A stretch of DNA of 64,000 nt from Streptomyces asiaticus (GTDB lineage Bacteria > Actinomycetota > Actinomycetes > Streptomycetales > Streptomycetaceae). The DNA lies in assembly GCF_018138715.1 (NCBI RefSeq), contig NZ_JAGSHX010000006.1:496001-560000 (forward strand), read 5' to 3'. The position numbers were made by a program, and so were the translations under genes. Positions 26,419-34,649 of the stretch are shown piece by piece (position 1 is the stretch's first letter; each line of letters starts with the position of its first letter). Below the pieces are notes generated by a model. That model was not told the origin of the DNA and did not search any database. It saw only the letters and a list, made by a program, of their open reading frames with translations.

Positions 26419-27291
26419 ATCGAGCCCGCTCAGCCGCTCCGGGTCGGCCAGGATGTCGATCGCCACGATCCTGCCGTCCGCGACCGTGAAGGCCAGCACC
26501 GAGTACGGCCGCCCCTCCCGCGAACTGACCACGCCCACGGCCCCGTTGACGAGCGCGGGCCGGGCATGGAGGCCCGGTCCGCTGAGGCGGGAGAAGGTGA
26601 GCGCCTGGTCCGCCACGGCCGCCGCGCCATGCACCTCGCGCGGGGCGGGGGCGGGTACGGGGCCGTAGTCGGCGCGCAGCACGACATCCGGGTCGAGCAC
26701 GGCGATCAGCCCCTCGAAGTCGCCCTCGCGCGCGGCGGCGAGGAAGGCGCCCACGACCTCGCGCTGCCGGGCGAGGTCCGCGTCGGGGACCGGGGCCGCT
26801 CCTCGCACCCGGCGGCGGGCGCGGCTGGCGAGCTGACGGGCGGCGGCCGGGGTCCGGTCGACGATGGGGGCGATCTCGTCGAACGGCACGGCGAACAGAT
26901 CGTGCAGTACGAAGGCCAGCCGTTCGGCGGGGGCCAGCGTCTCCAGGACGACCAGCAGGGCGAGGCCGACGGAGTCGGCGAGCAGCGCCTGGTCCTCGGG
27001 GCCGGGCCCGCTCGCACGGCTGATGACCGGGTCGGGGAGGTGCACCCCCAGGGGCTCCTCGCGCCGGGCGGTGCGCGAGCGCAGCATGTCCAGGCAGACC
27101 CGGCCGACGACGGTGGTCAGCCAGCCGCCCAGGTTCTCCACCGCGCCGGTGTCGGAGCGGCTGAGCCTCAGCCATGCCTCCTGGACGGCGTCGTCGGCCT
27201 CGTTCAGCGAGCCGAGCATGCGGTAGGCCACCGCGCGCAGATGGCCGCGGTGGGCCTCGAAGCCCTCCGCCAGAAGGTGGTTCTCGTTCAT
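26386..27291 (-). CDS. SigJ-like ECF sigma factor with SnoaL-like C-terminal domain
   Basis: A 301-residue sigma factor. Region 2 reads [30 protein letters not shown]; region 4 contains [44 protein letters not shown]. Residues about 175-290 form an NTF2/SnoaL-like domain ([32 protein letters not shown]) that stands in for an anti-sigma factor in this class. No anti-sigma gene is adjacent. The last residues ([13 protein letters not shown]) come from a 14-bp tandem repeat, so the C-terminus can change frame if the repeat number changes. Confidence 0.9.
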   Translation of the reverse strand: MNENHLLAEGFEAHRGHLRAVAYRMLGSLNEADDAVQEAWLRLSRSDTGAVENLGGWLTTVVGRVCLDMLRSRTARREEPLGVHLPDPVISRASGPGPEDQALLADSVGLALLVVLETLAPAERLAFVLHDLFAVPFDEIAPIVDRTPAAARQLASRARRRVRGAAPVPDADLARQREVVGAFLAAAREGDFEGLIAVLDPDVVLRADYGPVPAPAPREVHGAAAVADQALTFSRLSGPGLHARPALVNGAVGVVSSREGRPYSVLAFTVADGRIVAIDILADPERLSGLDVTDLDLTDLD

Positions 27292-27404
27292 CGGTCACAT
27301 CCCCTTGTCCAGACCACACCGTCGCGGGCCACACCGTGCTGACGGATGGGCCGGGCGCGATGTGACAGAGGGGGGCGGGATGGACCGTGCACCCGTCCAG
27401 TCCC

Positions 27405-27433
27405 TTGACGCACTGCGATCACATCATTACACA
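27405..27433 (+). promoter_or_regulatory. Candidate promoter of the GH9 gene
   Basis: TTGACG at 27405-27410 and TACACA at 27428-27433 are separated by 17 bp. The CebR box begins three bases downstream of the -10 element, so it would cover the transcription start. Confidence 0.55.
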
Positions 27434-27436
27434 AGT

Positions 27437-27450
27437 TGGGAGCGCTCCCA
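27437..27450. promoter_or_regulatory. CebR box
   Basis: TGGGAGCGCTCCCA is a perfect 14-bp palindrome identical to the consensus operator of CebR, the cello-oligosaccharide-responsive LacI-family repressor of Streptomyces. It lies 28 bp before the ATG of the endoglucanase. Confidence 0.93.
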
Positions 27451-27478
27451 TGCCTCCCACTCCCCAGGAGGGTCCCTC

Positions 27479-29314
27479 ATGTCCCTGCCCCTGTTACGCC
27501 GTCCGCGCGGTGCGCGGGCCGCCACCGCGCTGCTCACCGGTGCGCTACTGCTGATCGCCGCCCAGTCCGCGCCCGCCGGAGCGGACTCCCCCGCCGCGCC
27601 CTCGGCCTCCGCCGCGCCCTCCGCCGTCCAGGTCAATCAGCTGGGATATCTGCCGGACGGCCCCAAACGCGCCACCGTCGTCAGCGCGAGCACCACCGCC
27701 CTGCCCTGGCAGCTGCGCGACGCCGCGGGGCGGACGGCCGCCTCGGGCACCACCACCGTACGGGGCGCGGACGCCGCCTCCGGGCAGTCCGCCCATCTGG
27801 TGGACTTCTCCTCGTACCAGGGGACGGGCACCGGTTACACCCTCACCGTGGACGGGCGGACCAGCCACCCCTTCGACCTCCGCGCGAACCTCTACGACGG
27901 GCTGCGCGCGGACGCGATGTCGTTCTTCTACCAGCAGCGCAGCGGTATCCCCATCGAGGCGTCGCTCGCCGGCGCGGCCTACGCGCGCCCGGCGGGCCAT
28001 CTGGGCGTCGCCCCCAACCGGGGCGACACCGCCGTGCCCTGCGTCAGCGGGGTGTGCGACTACACCCGGGATGTGCGCGGCGGCTGGTACGACGCCGGTG
28101 ACCAGGGCAAATACGTGGTCAACGGCGGGCTCGCGGTCTGGCAGCTGGTCAACTCCTTCGAGCGCGCGAAGCGTACGGGGCACGCGGCCGCGCTCGGGGA
28201 TTCCACGCTGCGCGTCCCCGAGCGCGGCAACGGGATCCCCGATGTGCTCGACGAGGCGCGCTGGGAGCTGGAGTTCCTGATGCGCATGCAGATCCCGGAG
28301 GGCAAGCCGCGGGCGGGCATGGCCTTCCACAAGGTCCATGACGCCGCCTGGACCGGGCTGCCCACCCGGCCCGAGCAGGACACCGAGCCGCGTGAGCTGC
28401 ACGCGCCGTCCACCGCCGCCACCCTCAATCTGGCCGCCGCGACGGCGCAGTGTGCCCGGGTGTACGCCCCGTACGACGCCGCGTTCGCCGCCCGCTGCCT
28501 GGACTCCGCGCGCCGCGCGTGGGCCGCCGCGCGGGCGAACCCCGGTGTGCTGGCACCGGCCACCGACTCCACCGGCGGCGGGGCGTACGACGACAGCGAG
28601 GTGGGCGACGAGTTCTACTGGGCGGCGGCGGAGCTGTACGCGACGACCGGGGAAGCGCGGTACCGGGACGCGGTCACCTCCTCGCCGTATCACACCGCGA
28701 GCGATGTGTTCGCCCCGGGCGGCTTCAGCTGGCAGGCCACCGGGCCCCTCGGGCGGCTCGTCCTGGCCACCGTCCCCAACGGCCTGCCCGCCGCCGACCT
28801 CGCCCGCGTCCGCGCCTCCGTGGTCTCCGCGGCCGACGCCCGCTTGAACACGATGGCAGGCCAGGGCTATGCGGTGCCGCTGCCGGCGGACGGTTACGTA
28901 TGGGGCTCCAACGGCCAGGTGGCCAACAACGGGACGGTCCTGGCCGTCGCCTACGAGCTCACCAAGCAGCGGAAGTACCGCGCCGGGGCGCTGGAGACGC
29001 TGGACTATCTGCTCGGCCGCAACGCGCTCGGCCAGTCGTATGTCACCGGCTACGGCGAGCGCGCCTCGCAGAACCAGCACCACCGCTTCTGGGCGCACCA
29101 GTACGACGCCTCGCTGCCGAACCCGCCCGCCGGATCGATCGCGGGCGGCGCGAACTCCGGGCTACAGGATCCGGTGGCACAGGAGAAGCTCCCGGGCTGC
29201 GCGCCCGCGGCCTGCTACATCGACGACATCGGCTCGTACTCCACGAATGAGGTGGCGATCAACTGGAACGCGCCGCTGGCGTGGCTGGCCGCGTTCGCCG
29301 CGGAACGCGGCTGA
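27479..29314 (+). CDS. Secreted GH9 endoglucanase
   Basis: A 611-residue cellulase. ATG at 27479 follows AGGAGGG by five bases. A signal peptide covers residues 1-35 ([21 protein letters not shown]). An Ig-like CelD_N domain ([20 protein letters not shown]) comes first, then the (alpha/alpha)6 domain with [17 protein letters not shown], which holds the catalytic-base Asp residues, [11 protein letters not shown], and [18 protein letters not shown], where the Glu is the acid. No cellulose-binding module is present. Codon 6 is TTA, so translation should need the bldA tRNA, and the promoter carries a CebR box: the gene appears doubly controlled by cellobiose and development. Confidence 0.93.
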   Translation: MSLPLLRRPRGARAATALLTGALLLIAAQSAPAGADSPAAPSASAAPSAVQVNQLGYLPDGPKRATVVSASTTALPWQLRDAAGRTAASGTTTVRGADAASGQSAHLVDFSSYQGTGTGYTLTVDGRTSHPFDLRANLYDGLRADAMSFFYQQRSGIPIEASLAGAAYARPAGHLGVAPNRGDTAVPCVSGVCDYTRDVRGGWYDAGDQGKYVVNGGLAVWQLVNSFERAKRTGHAAALGDSTLRVPERGNGIPDVLDEARWELEFLMRMQIPEGKPRAGMAFHKVHDAAWTGLPTRPEQDTEPRELHAPSTAATLNLAAATAQCARVYAPYDAAFAARCLDSARRAWAAARANPGVLAPATDSTGGGAYDDSEVGDEFYWAAAELYATTGEARYRDAVTSSPYHTASDVFAPGGFSWQATGPLGRLVLATVPNGLPAADLARVRASVVSAADARLNTMAGQGYAVPLPADGYVWGSNGQVANNGTVLAVAYELTKQRKYRAGALETLDYLLGRNALGQSYVTGYGERASQNQHHRFWAHQYDASLPNPPAGSIAGGANSGLQDPVAQEKLPGCAPAACYIDDIGSYSTNEVAINWNAPLAWLAAFAAERG

Positions 29315-29320
29315 CCGGGC

Positions 29321-29348
29321 GGGCGAGGGACCTGAAGGCCCCTCGCCC
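29321..29348. terminator. Terminator hairpin between GH9 and glutathione peroxidase
   Basis: GGGCGAGGG (29321-29329) and CCCTCGCCC (29340-29348) form perfect 9-base arms with a 10-base loop between two convergent genes. There is no T-run, as is common in Streptomyces. Confidence 0.65.
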
Positions 29349-29366
29349 CACCCCCTTCGCCTCACC

Positions 29367-29855
29367 TCACCGGGGCAGCTGCGCCTCGATCGCCGCGACG
29401 ACGTCGTCCGCCTCCGGCTCGGTCCGCGGCCGGAACCGGCCCACGACCTCACCGTCCGGCGAGATCAGGAACTTCTCGAAGTTCCACTGCACATCCCCCG
29501 CCTCGCCCTGCGCGTCCGGCGTCCCCGTCAGCTCGGCGTACAGCGGATGCCGCTGCTCGCCGTTGACATCGACCTTCTCCAGCAGCGGGAAGGACACCCC
29601 GTAGGTCGTCGAGCAGAACGTCTGGATCTCCTCGCTCGTCCCCGGCTCCTGCCCGGCGAACTGGTTGCACGGAACCCCCAGCACGGTGAACCCGCGCCCG
29701 GCATAGCGCTGCTGGAGCCGCTCGAGCCCCTCGTACTGCGGGGTCAGACCGCACTTGGACGCCACATTGACCACCAGCAGCGCCGCACCCCGGTGCTCAC
29801 CGAGCGAGGTCGGCTCGCCGGTGAGGGTGCGCAGGGGGATGTCGTACAGGCTCAT
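29367..29855 (-). CDS. Glutathione-peroxidase-family thiol peroxidase
   Basis: A 162-residue cytoplasmic peroxidase. The active-site Cys is in NVASKCGLTPQYEGLE, in place of selenocysteine. The catalytic tetrad is completed by Gln in NQFAGQEPG and Trp-Asn in VQWNFEKFLI. A second cysteine (TFCSTTYGVSFPL) may act as the resolving Cys, which would make the enzyme thioredoxin- or mycothiol-linked, since Streptomyces lacks glutathione. Length is typical. It stands alone, divergent from the DUF3761 gene. Confidence 0.93.
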   Translation of the reverse strand: MSLYDIPLRTLTGEPTSLGEHRGAALLVVNVASKCGLTPQYEGLERLQQRYAGRGFTVLGVPCNQFAGQEPGTSEEIQTFCSTTYGVSFPLLEKVDVNGEQRHPLYAELTGTPDAQGEAGDVQWNFEKFLISPDGEVVGRFRPRTEPEADDVVAAIEAQLPR

Positions 29856-30015
29856 GGGATCTACCGCCTTCGTCGTTCGGTGAGTGAGCCCAAATCTATG
29901 CGCTCCGGGGCCCGTGACGCCGGATCACAATATGAACACCGAGCACACACAAACTCTTCACTTTTCAATCAGCGCGGTTAAGGTCGGTTCCTCGCGTATC
30001 ACTCAAGGGGGGACC

Positions 30016-30561
30016 ATGTCCTGGAATAACCAGCCATCACCGGCGCCGAGACGCCCCGGATGGGCACGCAAACGCGTCGCCGTCCCGGTCGCGGCCATCC
30101 TGCTCTTCGCCGGAGTCGGCATAGGGTCGGCCCAGGGCAACGACACGAAGTCGTCCGACGGCGACAAGCCCACGCCCAAGGTGACGGTCACCGTCACGGC
30201 CAAGCCCGCCCGGGTGAAGGCCAAGGCCGAACCGGCGCCCACCGTGACGGTCACCAAGACCGTCACCGCGAAGCCGAAGGCTTCGCCGAAGCCGAAGCCG
30301 AGCCGTGCGGACGACTCGTCCTCCTCCACCAGTGGTGGCGGCACGTCATCCGGCGGCACGTCCTCGTCGAGCTCCGGGGGCGGCGGGTCGTCTTCCGGCG
30401 GGTCGTCATCCGGCGGGTCTTCCGGCGGCTCGTCGTCCAGCAGCACGGGCGGATCGAGCAGCGGGGCCACGGCCCGCTGCAACGACGGCACCTACTCCTA
30501 CGCCGCCCACCACCAGGGCGCGTGCTCGCATCACGGTGGTGTCGCCGTCTTCTACCGGTGA
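30016..30561 (+). CDS. Secreted/anchored DUF3761 protein with Ser/Gly-rich linker
   Basis: A 181-residue exported protein. ATG at 30016 follows AAGGGGGGA. A basic N-terminus and one hydrophobic helix (VAVPVAAILLFAGVGIGSAQG) act as signal or anchor. A Lys/Thr/Val-rich stretch with repeated TVTVTKTVTAKPK and a 50-residue Ser-Gly linker follow. The last 30 residues are the DUF3761 motif, with CNDGTYSYAAHHQGACSHHGGV containing two Cys likely to form a disulfide. The linker suggests the small domain is held away from the membrane. Function of DUF3761 is unknown; similar tails occur in exported actinobacterial proteins. Confidence 0.8.
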   Translation: MSWNNQPSPAPRRPGWARKRVAVPVAAILLFAGVGIGSAQGNDTKSSDGDKPTPKVTVTVTAKPARVKAKAEPAPTVTVTKTVTAKPKASPKPKPSRADDSSSSTSGGGTSSGGTSSSSSGGGGSSSGGSSSGGSSGGSSSSSTGGSSSGATARCNDGTYSYAAHHQGACSHHGGVAVFYR

Positions 30562-30571
30562 TCTGCCACGG

Positions 30572-30603
30572 CGATGGGGGCGGGCCGCAGCCCGCCCCCA
30601 TCG
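30572..30603. terminator. Strong bidirectional terminator hairpin
   Basis: CGATGGGGGCGGGC (30572-30585) pairs perfectly with GCCCGCCCCCATCG (30590-30603) over a 4-base loop, between the convergent DUF3761 and YceI genes. Confidence 0.8.
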
Positions 30604-30618
30604 GTAACCGAGTACCGC

Positions 30619-31542
30619 CTACTCCGGCGGCGTCGGCGTGTCGTGATTGCGGTACATCGCCTGGATGTCGAGCTCCAGCTTGACCGTGGGGCCGACCACG
30701 GCGATGCCCCGGGCGAGCATATTGCGCCAGTTCAGGGTGTAGTCCTCGCGGTGGAGTTCGGCCGTGGCGAGGGCGGCACAGCGCAGTTCCTGTTCATAGC
30801 CCCCGTTGACGGCGCCGAGGTACGTGGTGTCCAGGGTCACCGAGCGGCTCACGCCGTGCATCGTGAGGGGGCCCTGGAGGGTCCACTTGGGGCCGCTGCG
30901 CCAGATGAAGCGGTTGCTGGCGAAGTGGATCTCCGGGAAGTTGTCCACGTCGAGGAAGTCGGCCGAGCGCAGGTGGGCATCGCGGGTGTTGTTGCCGGTG
31001 TTGATGCTGGAGGCGTCGATGACGACCTCGACGCGGGAGTCCTCCATTCGCTCGGCGATGTGGATGCCGCCCCGGAAGCGGGTGAAGCGGCCGTGCACAT
31101 TGGCCATGCCGACGTGACGGGCGATGAAGCGGATCGCGGTGTGCGGCGGGTCGAAGAGCCAGGTGCCCGGCGGGGGGAGTTCGAGCTGCTGGGAGGGCTC
31201 CATCTGCACCCGGCGGGGAGGTTCGCTCCGGCCGGGGACGATGTCGACGGTGAGGCGGTTGGGCTGGAGACCGCTTCCGGTGAGCAGCACCGTGTACTGC
31301 CCCGGCTCGAGCGTGGCGAGGAACAGTCCATGCGGATCGGTGGTGGCCTTGGCCACCGTACGGGCGGCGCCACGCGTCTCGGTGACGGTGACCTCCACGC
31401 CACCCAGGGCCTGGCCGACGGGGTCCAGGACCTCGCAGCTGAAGGCTCCAGCACCCACGGGCAGGGGCACTCTGAGTCCTGATCCGCGGTCCGGACGCTT
31501 GGTGCGCATGCGCCGGAGCAGTGGGAGGGGCATTGCAGTCAT
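30619..31542 (-). CDS. YceI-family lipid-binding protein with N-terminal carboxypeptidase-regulatory-like domain
   Basis: A 307-residue protein. Residues about 33-115 form a Cna/carboxypeptidase-regulatory-type sandwich (FSCEVLDPVGQALGGVEVTVTETRG ... DPHGLFLATLEPGQYTVLLTGSG). Residues about 125-300 are a YceI lipocalin-like barrel (GTWLFDPPHTAIRFIARHVGMANVHGRFTRF, then TRDAHLRSADFLDVDNFPEIHF and GPLTMHGVSRSVTLD). YceI barrels bind isoprenoids. No signal peptide is visible, so it is probably cytoplasmic. ATG at 31533 is an alternative start. It lies downstream of a small unknown gene on the same strand, with a hairpin between. Confidence 0.85.
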   Translation of the reverse strand: MTAMPLPLLRRMRTKRPDRGSGLRVPLPVGAGAFSCEVLDPVGQALGGVEVTVTETRGAARTVAKATTDPHGLFLATLEPGQYTVLLTGSGLQPNRLTVDIVPGRSEPPRRVQMEPSQQLELPPPGTWLFDPPHTAIRFIARHVGMANVHGRFTRFRGGIHIAERMEDSRVEVVIDASSINTGNNTRDAHLRSADFLDVDNFPEIHFASNRFIWRSGPKWTLQGPLTMHGVSRSVTLDTTYLGAVNGGYEQELRCAALATAELHREDYTLNWRNMLARGIAVVGPTVKLELDIQAMYRNHDTPTPPE

Positions 31543-31585
31543 CTCACTAACGTTCTTTGGGGATGGGGGCGCGTCTATGATGAAG

Positions 31586-31613
31586 CCCCAGGGTGGGCTC
31601 CGAACGCCTGGGG
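31586..31613. terminator. Hairpin between the small unknown gene and YceI
   Basis: CCCCAGG (31586-31592) and CCTGGGG (31607-31613) are 7-base arms with a 14-base loop. Confidence 0.45.
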
Positions 31614-31621
31614 GGTGGGTG

Positions 31622-31918
31622 TCAGCCGTGGCCGAGGATCTTCCGTAGCGCGCCGAGCAGCAACTCCCCCGCCTGCGGGGAGACTTCGGCGTGACGGAAG
31701 CCGACGTGGTTGTCGGGGCGGGTCAGCAGGGCGCCGCGGTCGCCGATTTCGCGCAGCCGCTGCCGTTGCTCGGCGCCCTCCGGTGTGGCGTCCTCACGCG
31801 CGTCGACATTGCGCCACATCTGCTCGGGATCCGAGGTGGAGAGCAGATCCAGCGCCTCGAAAACCGGCGCGGTCTCACCGATGCTCCGGTTGGCGCGCTC
31901 GGTCTCGACGGTCTCCAC
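31622..31918 (-). CDS. Small protein of unknown function, divergent from a Fis-type regulator
   Basis: A 98-residue acidic protein starting at a GTG with AGGAG ten bases upstream; the frame upstream of it has no conserved character. It is soluble and helical-looking: ETAPVFEALDLLSTSDPEQMWRNVD, then EGAEQRQRLREIGDRGALL and PQAGELLLGALRKILGHG. Position-specific G/C codon bias supports coding. I do not recognise the family. It is divergent from the AcoR-shaped regulator at 32083 with a candidate operator between them, so it may be that regulator's target or partner. Confidence 0.6.
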   Translation of the reverse strand: METVETERANRSIGETAPVFEALDLLSTSDPEQMWRNVDAREDATPEGAEQRQRLREIGDRGALLTRPDNHVGFRHAEVSPQAGELLLGALRKILGHG

Positions 31919-32039
31919 TGCTGAAGGGCTCCTCTCGGTCCTCTCCCCGTCCCCTCCCCGGCGATGGCCGGTCTCCCGGCCCGATCGGTGATCGCCGACC
32001 GACCATTGATGATCTTGTTCCAGAACCCGGACCCCGAGG

Positions 32040-32056
32040 TGTCTCATTTCGAAACA
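32040..32056. promoter_or_regulatory. Candidate operator of the Fis-type regulator
   Basis: TGTCTC (32040-32045), five bases, GAAACA (32051-32056): a 6-base inverted repeat with one mismatch, 26 bp before the regulator start. A second dyad GTTC-CA-GAAC lies at 32017-32026. Confidence 0.45.
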
Positions 32057-32082
32057 GTGGCGACGTATACGGTGGAGAGGTT

Positions 32083-33957
32083 GTGACGACCACCGACGAC
32101 ACCCCCGCCACCGACGACACCCCCGCCGACCCGGCCCTTTCATCGCTGCGCCGGGCGCGCGACCGGTTCTTCAGCGGACGGCCACCGGGCGACGGGGTTC
32201 CCGAGGACCTCGCCCAGGCCTGGCGGCGGGCGCGGTTCTTCGGCGTACCGCGCGACCTGGCGGCCCCGCCCAGGGTCCGGCCACCGGTGGACTCACCGCT
32301 ACTGGCCGCGGCGCGCCCCGTGCTGGACCGTACGGCGCCCACGCTGAGCAGTGCGATGGGGCTGGTGCTGGTGGACTCCCGCTGCCGGACGCTGTGGTCG
32401 GGCGGCGGGCACTACGCCGGTACGCCCGCGCCCGACGGCATGGCCGGTCTCGATCTGTCGGAGAAGGCGGTCGGGCACAACAGCGCCGCGCTCGCGCTGC
32501 GCACGGGGCGCCGGGCCGAGGTCCACGGCCCCGAGCACTTCCTCGATCTGTGGCAGGAGGTGTCGGCGGTCAGCGTTCCGCTGTACGAGCCGACGGCGGG
32601 CCGCCCGGCCGGCACCGTCACCGTGGTGGCCCCACTGGGCGAGGGCCACACCACCCACCCCGGCGCGGCACTCGCCGAGGCCATCGCGCACGCGATCGAG
32701 ACGGAGCTGCTGGGCCGGGCGCGCCCGCCGGAGCGGGTGCTGCTCGACGCGTATCTGCGGCGGCGGGCCGAGGGGGCGGCGGTGGTGGCGCTCGACGGCA
32801 GCAGCCGCCTCATCAGCCCGGAGGCCGCGCGGCTGCTGTCGCACGAGACACTGGCGCGGCTGGAACGGCATGCCACGGCCCTCCTCAGGGACGCGGGCGC
32901 GGGTCCGGCCACGGGGCCGGAGGAGCACGCACCGGAGGAGATCGCCGTACCGGACGGCGAGATCCCCGTACCGGACGATGAGTTCGCCGTACCGGACGGC
33001 GCCGGGCTCACCGTAAGGATGACGCGTCTGGTGCACCGGGGCGAGGTCATCGGGGCCGTGGCCACGGTGTGCACGGCGGCCCGGCGGGCGCGGTCGGCGG
33101 AGCGCCGGGGCGATGACCGGCTCCCGGGGCTCGTGGGCACGTCCCGGCCCTGGCGGCTGACCGTCTCCCGGGCGACGGAGCTGGCGCGGGCCGTGGAGCC
33201 GCTGCTGCTGATCGGCGAGCCGGGCGTGGGCAAGACCGCGCTGGCCCGTGCCCTGCTCGGCCTGCGGGGCACGGCCGCACCGCGTGTCATCGACGCCGCC
33301 GAGCAGGTGCCCGGCGAGGTCCCGCGCTGGTGTCAGGCGCTCGCGGAGCCCCCGGAGTCCGAGGCGGACGGCGGCGCGCCGCCGCTGCTCCTGCGCCACG
33401 CCGAGCGGCTGGGCCAGTCCGATGTGGCGGCGCTGCTCTCGCTGCTGGCGGAGCGGCCCGCGGTGCCGCTGGTGGCGACGCACACCCCGGGCGCGCCCAC
33501 CGGCCCGTGTCTGAGCCGGCTGCTGGACATCCTCGCGGCCCGGTCGGTGACGCTGCCGCCGCTGCGCGAACGCGTCGAGGACATCCCCGCGCTGCTGGCG
33601 GGCCTCCCCGAGCGCCCCTCCCCCGGACGTCCCCCGCTGACCTGGAGCCTGGACGCGCGCCGGGCGCTGGAGCAGCACACCTGGCCGGGCAATGTGGCCG
33701 AACTCGCCCAAGTCGTACGGGAGGTGGCCGGGCGCCGCCGCGCCACCGGGCCGGTGCGGCGCGAGGAGCTGCCGTACGGACTGCGGGTGCCACCGGCCAC
33801 CCGCCGGCTGAGCGGTATCGAACGGGCGGAGCGCACCGCCATCCTGGAGGCGCTGCGCCGGCACGGGGACAACAAGGCGCGCGCGGCCGAGTCCCTGGGC
33901 ATCGGCCGGGCCACGTTGTACCGGAAGTTGCGGGCGTACGGAATGGACCAGGCCTAA
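32083..33957 (+). CDS. AcoR-shaped Fis-type regulator without sigma-54 contact motif
   Basis: A 624-residue regulator built like sigma-54 activators. A GAF-type sensor occupies residues about 80-220 (LVLVDSRCRTLWSGG ... AGLDLSEKAVGHNSAALALRTGR). A degraded AAA+ domain follows, with Walker A LLIGEPGVGKTALARALLG. The GAFTGA loop is absent, as expected in actinobacteria, which lack sigma-54. TWPGNVAELAQVVREV and the C-terminal HTH_8 (ILEALRRHGDNKARAAESLGIGRATLYRKLRAYG) are intact. A 21-bp triplicated acidic repeat lies at about residues 286-306. Start is the GTG at 32083 with GGAGAGG close upstream. In Streptomyces such regulators often control alcohol or aldehyde oxidation genes; no such target is adjacent. 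Confidence 0.82.
   Translation: MTTTDDTPATDDTPADPALSSLRRARDRFFSGRPPGDGVPEDLAQAWRRARFFGVPRDLAAPPRVRPPVDSPLLAAARPVLDRTAPTLSSAMGLVLVDSRCRTLWSGGGHYAGTPAPDGMAGLDLSEKAVGHNSAALALRTGRRAEVHGPEHFLDLWQEVSAVSVPLYEPTAGRPAGTVTVVAPLGEGHTTHPGAALAEAIAHAIETELLGRARPPERVLLDAYLRRRAEGAAVVALDGSSRLISPEAARLLSHETLARLERHATALLRDAGAGPATGPEEHAPEEIAVPDGEIPVPDDEFAVPDGAGLTVRMTRLVHRGEVIGAVATVCTAARRARSAERRGDDRLPGLVGTSRPWRLTVSRATELARAVEPLLLIGEPGVGKTALARALLGLRGTAAPRVIDAAEQVPGEVPRWCQALAEPPESEADGGAPPLLLRHAERLGQSDVAALLSLLAERPAVPLVATHTPGAPTGPCLSRLLDILAARSVTLPPLRERVEDIPALLAGLPERPSPGRPPLTWSLDARRALEQHTWPGNVAELAQVVREVAGRRRATGPVRREELPYGLRVPPATRRLSGIERAERTAILEALRRHGDNKARAAESLGIGRATLYRKLRAYGMDQA
32938..33000 (+). repeat. In-frame 21-bp triple repeat in the regulator gene
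   Basis: Three 21-bp units (32938, 32959, 32980) encode EIAVPDG, EIPVPDD and EFAVPDG. The repeat keeps frame and lengthens an acidic linker between sensor and ATPase parts. Confidence 0.8.
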
Positions 33958-34022
33958 CGGCGGAAACAGTCACCAGGGGGCCGGTCACACCGGAGCTGGT
34001 CATGGGCCGCGGAGGGGGCACG

Positions 34023-34580
34023 GTGACGCGAGACAACAGCGCCGAGAGCGAGGCGGTCACGGGCAGGCTGCTGATCCTCGAGTACGAGCAGGTGAAGGAG
34101 GAGCAGCGGGCACGGATCGGGTTCCGCGACAATCTGCTCTACGCGACGCTGGCCGCGATGGCGGCCATCATCACCTTCTCCCTGCAGAGCCATGGGCGTC
34201 CGGAGCTGCTGTTGCTGCTGCCCCCGGCGTCGGCGCTGCTGGGCTGGGCGTATCTGGTCAACGACGAGAAGATATCAGCCATCGGACGGTATGTCCGGGA
34301 GGATCTGGGGCCCCGGCTGACGGCGCTCGCCCCGGGCCGGCCACCGGTGTTCGGCTGGGAGCGGGCCCACCGCGACGACGGCCGCCGGATCTCCCGCAAG
34401 CGGCTTCAGCTCGCGGCGGATCTGCTGCTGTTCACGGTGGCGCCGATCGCCGCGCTGATCGTGTACTGGACGTCAGAGCCGGTGCGGGCGGTGTTGCTGG
34501 CGGTGTCGGTGGCGGAGGTGGCGGTGGTCGTCGTGCTGGCGGTGCAGATCGTGCTGTACGCGGATCTGCACCGGCCGTGA
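34023..34580 (+). CDS. Small membrane protein at the head of the conflict-type island
   Basis: A 185-residue protein starting at a GTG with GGAGGGGG upstream (ATG at 34002 is the alternative). A polar helix (GRLLILEYEQVKEEQRARIGFRDNLLYATLAAMAAII) leads into a first membrane pair; a second pair is LLLFTVAPIAALIVYWTS and VRAVLLAVSVAEVAVVVVLAVQIVLYADL. A charged loop of about 60 residues lies between. I recognise no named family by sequence, but similar small membrane proteins with an EYEQ-K-EQ start often sit beside actinobacterial STAND and effector-associated genes. It lies 66 bp after the Fis-type regulator and 70 bp before the phosphorylase-effector gene. Confidence 0.7.
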   Translation: MTRDNSAESEAVTGRLLILEYEQVKEEQRARIGFRDNLLYATLAAMAAIITFSLQSHGRPELLLLLPPASALLGWAYLVNDEKISAIGRYVREDLGPRLTALAPGRPPVFGWERAHRDDGRRISRKRLQLAADLLLFTVAPIAALIVYWTSEPVRAVLLAVSVAEVAVVVVLAVQIVLYADLHRP

Positions 34581-34649
34581 TGTGGGATGACCCGTGGGAG
34601 TCCGTCGGGCTCCGTAAGGTGTCGGCAAGGGCAGTCCTAGGGGGGACAC

